Positions 1-4,021 of a stretch of DNA of 5,081 bases are shown here, piece after piece; positions within the stretch are counted from its first letter, which is position 1, and every line of letters starts with the position of its first letter. Position numbers and translations under genes: made by a program. Where the stretch lies: positions 1 through 5,081 of the forward strand of contig CAMZGJ010000079.1 of NCBI GenBank assembly GCA_947306375.1. Reading direction: 5' to 3'. Below the pieces are notes generated by a model. It saw only the letters and a program-made list of their open reading frames with translations. It was not told the DNA's origin and did no database searches. This stretch comes from an uncultured Spirochaetales bacterium. GTDB lineage: Bacteria > Spirochaetota > Spirochaetia > Sphaerochaetales > Sphaerochaetaceae.

Positions 1-192
1 TACGCATTTCTCCTGATTACTTTGATGGGCAAAAGAGTGTCTTCTTTTCAAGCCATGTCTTGCCATTAGTGGTTTTTTGCAGGACGGACATTTGCAACCG
101 CATGCATTGCCGTTGGGAACTTTATCTACATGAACAAGAGTATCGTTTTCATTTAGAGCATAAATCATTAGTTTCTCGGTACTAATATTCAT
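1..192 (-). CDS. CoiA-like protein, N-terminal part (partial, 3' end off window)
   Basis: The minus strand is open from an ATG at 192-190 to base 1, giving 64 codons with no stop. Seen: a beginning of the form IYALNENDTLVHVDKVPNG (residues 10-28), then a cysteine cluster C31-x-C33-x-C35-x2-C38, then a basic stretch leading to RRHSFAH (50-56). Family knowledge: this order (YAL..G.LVHI..V..G..C.C.CP.C, then a basic HxFAH segment) is the N-terminal zinc-binding part of CoiA-like competence or nuclease proteins. The restriction-endonuclease-like domain would follow beyond the window. In streptococci CoiA acts in recombination of incoming DNA; many relatives lie in mobile or defence contexts and have no known role. 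The start is uncertain. No good ribosome site precedes codon 1 or the alternative ATG at codon 9 (168-166), and the frame stays open upstream to a TAA near 310. The AT-rich composition is unlike the genes to the right. Confidence 0.72.
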   Translation of the reverse strand, partial: MNISTEKLMIYALNENDTLVHVDKVPNGNACGCKCPSCKKPLMARHGLKRRHSFAHQSNQEKCV

Positions 193-343
193 GTTTTGAT
201 AATAACAGAGATGAAACACCTGATATATTCTTTTTGCTGACTTTTTCTGTGGTATGTTCCCATCCAAAAATTCATGCCCCGTTCTTTGGGAAAAATGTGG
301 TTGAAAGTAAGGTTTTTCCCATTACTAAAAAATATTTCTTTTC

Positions 344-349
344 TATAAT
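344..349 (+). promoter_or_regulatory. Candidate -10 box (TATAAT)
   Basis: A perfect TATAAT lies in an AT-rich stretch, about 7 bases before the start of the structured region. With spacers of 16-18 bases no good -35 hexamer is found (TTACTA at 322-327 is the best match), so the call rests on the -10 box and its position ahead of an RNA-like segment that ends in a terminator. The start of transcription would be near 356. Confidence 0.4.
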
Positions 350-355
350 AAAAAC

Positions 356-435
356 AGAGTCCGGCCAGGGTAGCGGCTGAGCCTTGAAGTGTTTTTTAGA
401 AAACTGCCTTCTAATCCAAGGCAGTTTATTTTTTT
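356..435 (+). ncRNA. Candidate small RNA or attenuator leader upstream of the deoxyribosyltransferase gene
   Basis: From the TATAAT box to the U-tract this would be an RNA of about 80 nt. By eye, 362-366 pairs with 375-379 (CGGCC/GGCTG, one G-U) around an 8-base loop AGGGTAGC. The loop bases 367-370 (AGGG) can pair with 382-385 (CCTT), which would make a compact H-type pseudoknot. The same downstream strand, 381-386 (GCCTTG), is complementary to 417-422 (CAAGGC), the 3' arm of the terminator. The folds therefore exclude each other, as in a riboswitch or attenuator. No clear promoter lies between the terminator and the gene at 514, so read-through control of that gene is plausible. It could equally be a free-standing sRNA. 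I cannot assign it to a known riboswitch class. Confidence 0.4.
401..435 (+). terminator. Intrinsic (rho-independent) terminator
   Basis: A perfect 10-bp stem, AAACTGCCTT (401-410) with AAGGCAGTTT (418-427), closes a 7-base loop and is followed by one A and a run of seven T (429-435). The plus strand is the terminating direction. It ends the candidate RNA starting near 356 and lies 78 bases before the next start codon, so it could act as an attenuator for that gene. Confidence 0.88.
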
Positions 436-486
436 AGCTGCTATCAGCACCTCAGAAAAACAACACAATTGTGGTATCCCTGAAAA

Positions 487-508
487 CCTGTTATCCTTAA
501 ACAGGAGA
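487..508 (+). promoter_or_regulatory. Hairpin overlapping the ribosome binding site of the deoxyribosyltransferase gene
   Basis: CCTGTT (487-492) pairs perfectly with AACAGG (500-505) around the loop ATCCTTA. The 3' arm includes the first three bases of the Shine-Dalgarno sequence AGGAGA (503-508), which lies 5 bases before the ATG at 514. The stem could lower ribosome access. Whether it forms in the transcript is not known; six base pairs, half of them A-T, is modest stability. Confidence 0.45.
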
Positions 509-513
509 AAGAA

Positions 514-999
514 ATGAAGGTTTATATCGGCGGACCCATGTTTGAAATCTCAGATGTCCTTTACAACAGAAGACTCAGAGATCTGTTGCTGGAAAAAGGC
601 TTTGAGGTTTACTGCCCAAATGACAACGAGGGAATAAACGACAAATCAAATACAGATATCACCGGAGAAAGAATCTACGAAGAAGATATCAAAAATCTGG
701 AAGACTGCAATGTGTTTCTCTGCAGGATGGTTGATGACAGCGGCACAATGTGGGAGGCAGGGTATATGGACTGCCTTGCAAGAAAGGTGAATCCTTCCAA
801 ATACTACGGCTGCATAGGACTTGCCACCGATATAAGGCTTAATACAACTCCGGATTCTTCCAAAAGCGGCATTGACAACCAGTCAATGTACCTGAACCAG
901 TTCATGGTAGGCGGACTGAAGCTCTCCCTGGGAGCGGCAATGTCAGAGCAGGAGCTGATTGAAAAACTCTGTAAGATAAGAGCGGAAAGAGAGGCGTGA
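514..999 (+). CDS. Nucleoside 2-deoxyribosyltransferase-like protein
   Basis: This 161-residue protein is of usual length for the nucleoside 2-deoxyribosyltransferase family. These cytosolic enzymes move or hydrolyse the 2-deoxyribosyl (or ribosyl) group of nucleosides or nucleotides in salvage. Seen: the N-terminal strand YIGGPMF (4-10) that precedes the nucleotide loop; acidic residues in YEEDIKNLEDCNVFLCR (55-71); the signature D75-S-G-T-M-W-E81-A-G-Y, in which E81 matches the catalytic glutamate; then a TDIR segment (105-108) and LNQFMVGGL (127-135) near the C-terminus, where the family has N-P-M-I-x-G-like residues. The ATG has AGGAGA five bases upstream. The gene stands alone on its strand, after a candidate attenuator and convergent with the MATE gene. 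The precise substrate cannot be told; hydrolase relatives of the 2'-deoxynucleoside 5'-phosphate type share the fold. Confidence 0.87.
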   Translation: MKVYIGGPMFEISDVLYNRRLRDLLLEKGFEVYCPNDNEGINDKSNTDITGERIYEEDIKNLEDCNVFLCRMVDDSGTMWEAGYMDCLARKVNPSKYYGCIGLATDIRLNTTPDSSKSGIDNQSMYLNQFMVGGLKLSLGAAMSEQELIEKLCKIRAEREA

Positions 1000-1016
1000 A
1001 ACCGGGTTTTCACACC
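993..1016. terminator. Candidate shared hairpin between convergent genes
   Basis: GGCGTGAAA (993-1001) pairs with TTTCACACC (1008-1016), 8 of 9 positions with one C-A mismatch, around the loop CCGGGT. It spans the 10-base gap between the two convergent genes and overlaps both stop codons. Neither side has a real T-tract, so termination is inferred from position and symmetry only. Confidence 0.4.
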
Positions 1017-2767
1017 TTAATTGTAAGAACATTCAAGCCCAGAATTCTCTTGTAACGGAAATCCTTTGCCACACTTGCCACAAGGCGGATACCTATGTTA
1101 CTGACGGGGTCAGAATTGTCCATCATCTCAGCAAACTGCTTGGGGTTGAAAGAGATACAGTCATCCGAGATTCTGAGGACCAGATTGTTGGACTTACAGA
1201 CAACGCGGATATCAATGGTGTGTTTTTTGTTGTCCGTGAAGCCATGTCTGACAATGTTGCCGGCCATTTCCTCAAGACAGACAGCAATGTGGTAGGCCCT
1301 CTTTCTGGGAATGCCCCGCTCAATGCAGAAATCCATTACATAGTCGGCGGTGTCTGAAACCTCCTCCATGCTTTGTATTGTAAGATCCACGCGCCTGTTT
1401 TCCGGTGTGCCGAAATTGTCCGGAAGGGCAATGAGGTCCGCATAACTGCGTGGAATTCTGCGGATTTTGAAGGATATGAAGGAGAGCACAAAAATTGCCG
1501 AGCCAATGCCGTCCGCAACAAAGGCAAGCCAGCCGCCGTCCGCTCCCATAAGAGGGATAAGAATGACGGATGCAATTGAGACCATGAGAAAACCGTCCAC
1601 AAAGGTCACGACAAGCGGGAATTTAATGAAGCCGCGGCTTTGCAGGTTGTTTGCAATGGTAAGGTTGAAGCACTGGAAAATCATGTAGGCTGACATACAG
1701 CGCAGGGAACCGGCAGTGAGGTTGATTGCGTTCACCTCGTCCGCAGTGAAGAAGAAACCTGCAATCTGTTTGGCAAAAACGGAGATTACAACCATGAACA
1801 GAACCGATGTACCCAGCCCCAGTGTCATTGCAACACGCACGGTTTCAAGAAGGCTTGTTCTGTCCTGCTCACCGGAATAGATGCTGGAAAGCACCCTTGT
1901 GTTGTCTATTGTGCCGTTGGAAGCTGCAAAGATTATGAAGGCAAAAGAAGAGCAGGCCGCAAAGGCGGCAACCGCATCTCCGCCGGAGTATCTGAACAGC
2001 AGGGTGTTGATCAGGACCGACCTGAGGAACAGGCACATGAACAGCAGAGCCCCGGGGGAACCAAGCTTGATCACTTCTCCCAGGTCGCTTATTTTCAGGT
2101 GTCTGAAATCAAGGCGGATTGTATGCTTTTTGGAAAGATAATGAGGCATTAGGATGAGAAGGAATACAACGTAGGCAAAGAACGAGGAAATGCCCAGACC
2201 GTAAAGACCCATGTTGTATTTTTTGAGGAAGACCACATCCAGCACGGCATTTGTAACGGTCATAAACGCAATTCCCACGTAGGAACGCTTTTCCGCATTG
2301 TCCATTTGAAGGAATGCGGATGCCTGGCTGCAGATCATTGTGGGAATGAAACTCGGAGCCATGCCGCGTATGTAATCCGAAAGACCGTCAACGGAAGAAC
2401 CGGAGGCACCCAGGAGATTTGCTATCTGACGGGGCGCTATAAGACATATGGCTGTTATTGTTCCGGAGATTACAAAAGAGGCAGTGATATCAAGGGTAAA
2501 GACGCTGTTTGAGCGGTCCAGGTTGTTTCTTCCAAGAAGGTTGCCGCACTTTATCTGGGAACCTCCCTGAAGCGCGTTGCCTATGGCAATGAGTATGCAG
2601 TTTATGGGGAAAAAGAAACCTATGGCCTCAATTCCGTTTACTCCAATCATCTTGCCGGCAATAATGCTGTCTACCAGGCTGTTCAAACCTCCCAGAGTTG
2701 AAAGCAACATGAAAATGGGAAACATCTTAATGAAAAGCCTGGTCGGAAGTCCGCTTTTATGTTCCAT
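1010..2767 (-). CDS. MATE-family transporter fused to a C-terminal HATPase (RsbW/SpoIIAB-like) domain
   Basis: The protein has 585 residues; a plain MATE pump has about 450. Residues 1-435 are about twelve hydrophobic segments of MATE type, with the typical first-helix region GGLNSLVDSIIAGKMIGVNG (27-45). MATE proteins in the cytoplasmic membrane exchange drugs or metabolites for Na+ or H+. Residues about 460-585 form a Bergerat-fold ATPase domain of the HATPase_c_2 kind: N-box LEEMAGNIVRHGF (498-510, with E499/E500 and N504), a G1-like box SDDCISFNP (534-542), and a G2-like NIGIRLV (557-563). The G1 glycine is replaced (DDC), so ATP binding or kinase activity is uncertain; DDC variants are, as I recall, common in such fusions. 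The start is chosen as ATG 2767-2765, with GAGGA eight bases upstream; GTG 2770 directly before it is possible. It is divergent from the AEC gene. The substrate is unknown, and the ATPase domain may sense or regulate rather than power transport. Confidence 0.9.
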   Translation of the reverse strand: MEHKSGLPTRLFIKMFPIFMLLSTLGGLNSLVDSIIAGKMIGVNGIEAIGFFFPINCILIAIGNALQGGSQIKCGNLLGRNNLDRSNSVFTLDITASFVISGTITAICLIAPRQIANLLGASGSSVDGLSDYIRGMAPSFIPTMICSQASAFLQMDNAEKRSYVGIAFMTVTNAVLDVVFLKKYNMGLYGLGISSFFAYVVFLLILMPHYLSKKHTIRLDFRHLKISDLGEVIKLGSPGALLFMCLFLRSVLINTLLFRYSGGDAVAAFAACSSFAFIIFAASNGTIDNTRVLSSIYSGEQDRTSLLETVRVAMTLGLGTSVLFMVVISVFAKQIAGFFFTADEVNAINLTAGSLRCMSAYMIFQCFNLTIANNLQSRGFIKFPLVVTFVDGFLMVSIASVILIPLMGADGGWLAFVADGIGSAIFVLSFISFKIRRIPRSYADLIALPDNFGTPENRRVDLTIQSMEEVSDTADYVMDFCIERGIPRKRAYHIAVCLEEMAGNIVRHGFTDNKKHTIDIRVVCKSNNLVLRISDDCISFNPKQFAEMMDNSDPVSNIGIRLVASVAKDFRYKRILGLNVLTIKV

Positions 2768-2790
2768 CACTCCATTCCTCTTGTCTTTAA

Positions 2791-2807
2791 GAATAACATG
2801 AATAACA
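2791..2807. repeat. Tandem direct repeat GAATAACA x2
   Basis: GAATAACA occurs at 2791-2798 and again at 2800-2807, a 9-base period, about 25-40 bases upstream of the MATE start. On the minus strand it reads TGTTATTC twice. It could be a regulator site or overlap the MATE promoter, but it could also be chance in an AT-rich segment. Confidence 0.3.
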
Positions 2808-2845
2808 GGGCAGGGGGATTTTTTAAGTATTTAATTATTGGTCCC

Positions 2846-2859
2846 GCTGTGTACACTGC
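2846..2859. promoter_or_regulatory. Near-palindrome, candidate operator of the divergent transporter pair
   Basis: GCTGTGTACACTGC is symmetric at 12 of 14 positions, with a perfect GTGTACAC core (2849-2856). It lies near the middle of the 129-base divergent region between the MATE and AEC genes, where a shared regulator would bind. No regulator gene is in the window and no clear -35/-10 pair was found for either direction, so this is only a candidate. Confidence 0.33.
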
Positions 2860-2896
2860 CCCAAAGGCCTGATAAGATGTGAAGTCGGAAGAAAAA

Positions 2897-3841
2897 ATGG
2901 AAGTAATGAAGATATCGGCGGCAGCCGTGTTTCCGCTTTTGGGATTCATGCTGCTGGGTTATTTTTTCAGGCGCAGGAGTTATCTTGATGAGGCCTCCAC
3001 AAAACAGCTCAATCTGATCTGTTTCAGGTTCTTTCTTGCCCTTACATGCGGGGAGACCATCTACAAGTCAGATATCAGGCATATAGCGGAGCCGCTTCCG
3101 CTTGTGATTGTAAGCGTGAGCATTGTGGCAACCTTCCTGCTGTCCTGGTTCATTGTCACGCGTTTTGTTAAGGATAGAACCCGGATTCCGGTTCTGATTC
3201 AGGGTGTCTACAAGACAAACTACACTCTGGTGGGCCTGAGCGTGGCAAAGAGCATCTGCGGTGAGAACAACGTGGGCATGGTCTCCCTGATTACAGTCCT
3301 TCTGGTGCCGCTGAACAACATTATTTCCGTCTATATTTTTGAGAAATACACGGGAAAGTCAGATTCCCGAGTGCCTCTGATAGTGCGCATAATAAAGAAT
3401 CCTCTGGTTCTGGGAAGCCTTATCGGAATACTACTCAATGTGACGGGTGTGGTAATTCCTCAGTGGATAATGACGGGCTTTGTTGCAAAACTCAGCGGAC
3501 TTACAACGCCGCTTTCCATGATAGCCCTGGGCGCGGCCTTCAACTTTTCAAGTTTTCCCAAATACAGGGCGGAAATTACCTGGGCGGTGCTCGGAAAGCT
3601 TGTATTCGTGCCCATGCTGGTCCTGCCGGTTGCCGTTTTACTCGGCCTCAGAGGACCATCTCTCATTGCAGTGGCAATCTTTGCGGTTGCTCCCAACGCG
3701 GTCAATTCCTACAACACCGCCGTGGCAATGGGAGGAGATGCGGATCTGGCCAACGGAATTGTGGTGGCCTCCGCCTTACTGAGCATCCTCACCATGTTCG
3801 GATGGTTCTGCCTCATAGGTTTCACCGTAGGCCTGAGCTGA
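2897..3841 (+). CDS. AEC-family permease (auxin efflux carrier type)
   Basis: The protein has 314 residues from the chosen start, normal for bacterial AEC transporters, which sit in the cytoplasmic membrane and export or exchange small organic acids such as malate or malonate. Seen: about ten hydrophobic segments in two groups; the N-terminal FPLLGFMLLGYFFRRRSYLD with the basic turn typical of the family; QGVYKTNYTLVGLSVA (102-117), matching the usual Q-G-x-x-R/K-x-N-x-x-L-x-G motif; and near the end APNAVNSYNTAVAMGGDADL (265-284), matching the conserved A-P-x-A-V-x-x-Y-x-x-A-x-x-M-G-G-D. The start at 2897 has GGAAG five bases upstream; GTG 2879 (+6 residues) and ATG 2906 (-3) are alternatives. 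It is divergent from the MATE gene. Its last 63 coding bases and its stop codon overlap the small gene on the opposite strand. The substrate cannot be told. Confidence 0.9.
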   Translation: MEVMKISAAAVFPLLGFMLLGYFFRRRSYLDEASTKQLNLICFRFFLALTCGETIYKSDIRHIAEPLPLVIVSVSIVATFLLSWFIVTRFVKDRTRIPVLIQGVYKTNYTLVGLSVAKSICGENNVGMVSLITVLLVPLNNIISVYIFEKYTGKSDSRVPLIVRIIKNPLVLGSLIGILLNVTGVVIPQWIMTGFVAKLSGLTTPLSMIALGAAFNFSSFPKYRAEITWAVLGKLVFVPMLVLPVAVLLGLRGPSLIAVAIFAVAPNAVNSYNTAVAMGGDADLANGIVVASALLSILTMFGWFCLIGFTVGLS

Positions 3842-4021
3842 GTTTATTCTCTCGGATTCTTCCTCAATCATGTCCTCAAAGCCGGTCAAAGCGGCAAACG
3901 GCGCAAAAATGGCCGCCCGGTCATATAGGCTCATCCGCGGGTGTTTTGAGGATACATGCGGAGGAAGGTCAATTATGTCTGCATAGATTCTGCGTGTTTG
4001 TGCTCTCTCACTCTCCTGCAT
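3776..4021 (-). CDS. Small polymerase-partner protein, apparently truncated, with overprinted C-terminal tail
   Basis: This 81-residue protein is translated just after the polymerase. Its ATG lies inside the end of the polymerase gene (14-base overlap) with AGGAGG five bases upstream. Residues 12-59 hold the pattern IYADIIDLPPHVSSKHPRMS ... DRAAIFAPFAALTG, which I recognise as the small protein found directly after Y-family polymerases in clostridia, probably analogous to YolD next to UvrX in Bacillus; its role is not known. From memory those proteins run to about 110-130 residues with a basic/acidic C-terminal part that ends in an E-I-P-I-x-D-I-x-x-I-like segment. Here that part is absent. 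Residues 61-81, rich in Glu, Ser, Ala and Gln, are read antisense through the end of the permease gene. Translation coupling to the polymerase is likely. Whether the short product still works is open. Confidence 0.72.
   Translation of the reverse strand: MQESERAQTRRIYADIIDLPPHVSSKHPRMSLYDRAAIFAPFAALTGFEDMIEEESERINSAQAYGETYEAEPSEHGEDAQ

Larger units (their letters stand above)
193..513. other. AT-rich gene-free region with regulatory elements
   Basis: This stretch of about 320 bases separates the divergent CoiA-like and deoxyribosyltransferase genes and holds no complete gene that I can support. The right half contains a TATAAT box, a candidate structured RNA, an intrinsic terminator, a 10-base palindrome (CACAATTGTG, 464-473), and a hairpin over the next ribosome site; the main ones are listed separately. 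The left half (193-310) is an in-frame, ATG-less open extension of the CoiA-like gene on the minus strand, and I see no promoter in it. Confidence 0.6.

Noticed and set aside
269..314. Short minus-strand frame starting ATGGGAAAAACC, near 314 to 269
   Set aside because: It has about 15 codons, no ribosome site and no similarity that I can recognise; it is most likely chance.
356..400. Resemblance of CCGGCC...GGTAGCGG to the 3' half of c-di-GMP-I (GEMM) riboswitches
   Set aside because: The conserved 5' half, including the GACGCAAAGCC-like segment, is missing, so the class cannot be claimed by eye.
469..497. Promoter-like pair TTGTGG - 17 bases - TATCCT before the gene at 514
   Set aside because: Both boxes are weak, and transcription would start at about 504, inside the ribosome site, leaving no usable leader.
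1336..1602. Several short frames on both strands inside the MATE gene
   Set aside because: All are inside a clear membrane-protein gene, lack ribosome sites, and show low-information Trp/Arg/Ser-rich products.
2767..2949. Minus-strand open frame of 60 codons ending at the MATE start
   Set aside because: It overlaps the start of the permease and the intergenic region, its end is formed by the MATE leader, and no family pattern is seen. A role as leader peptide cannot be shown.
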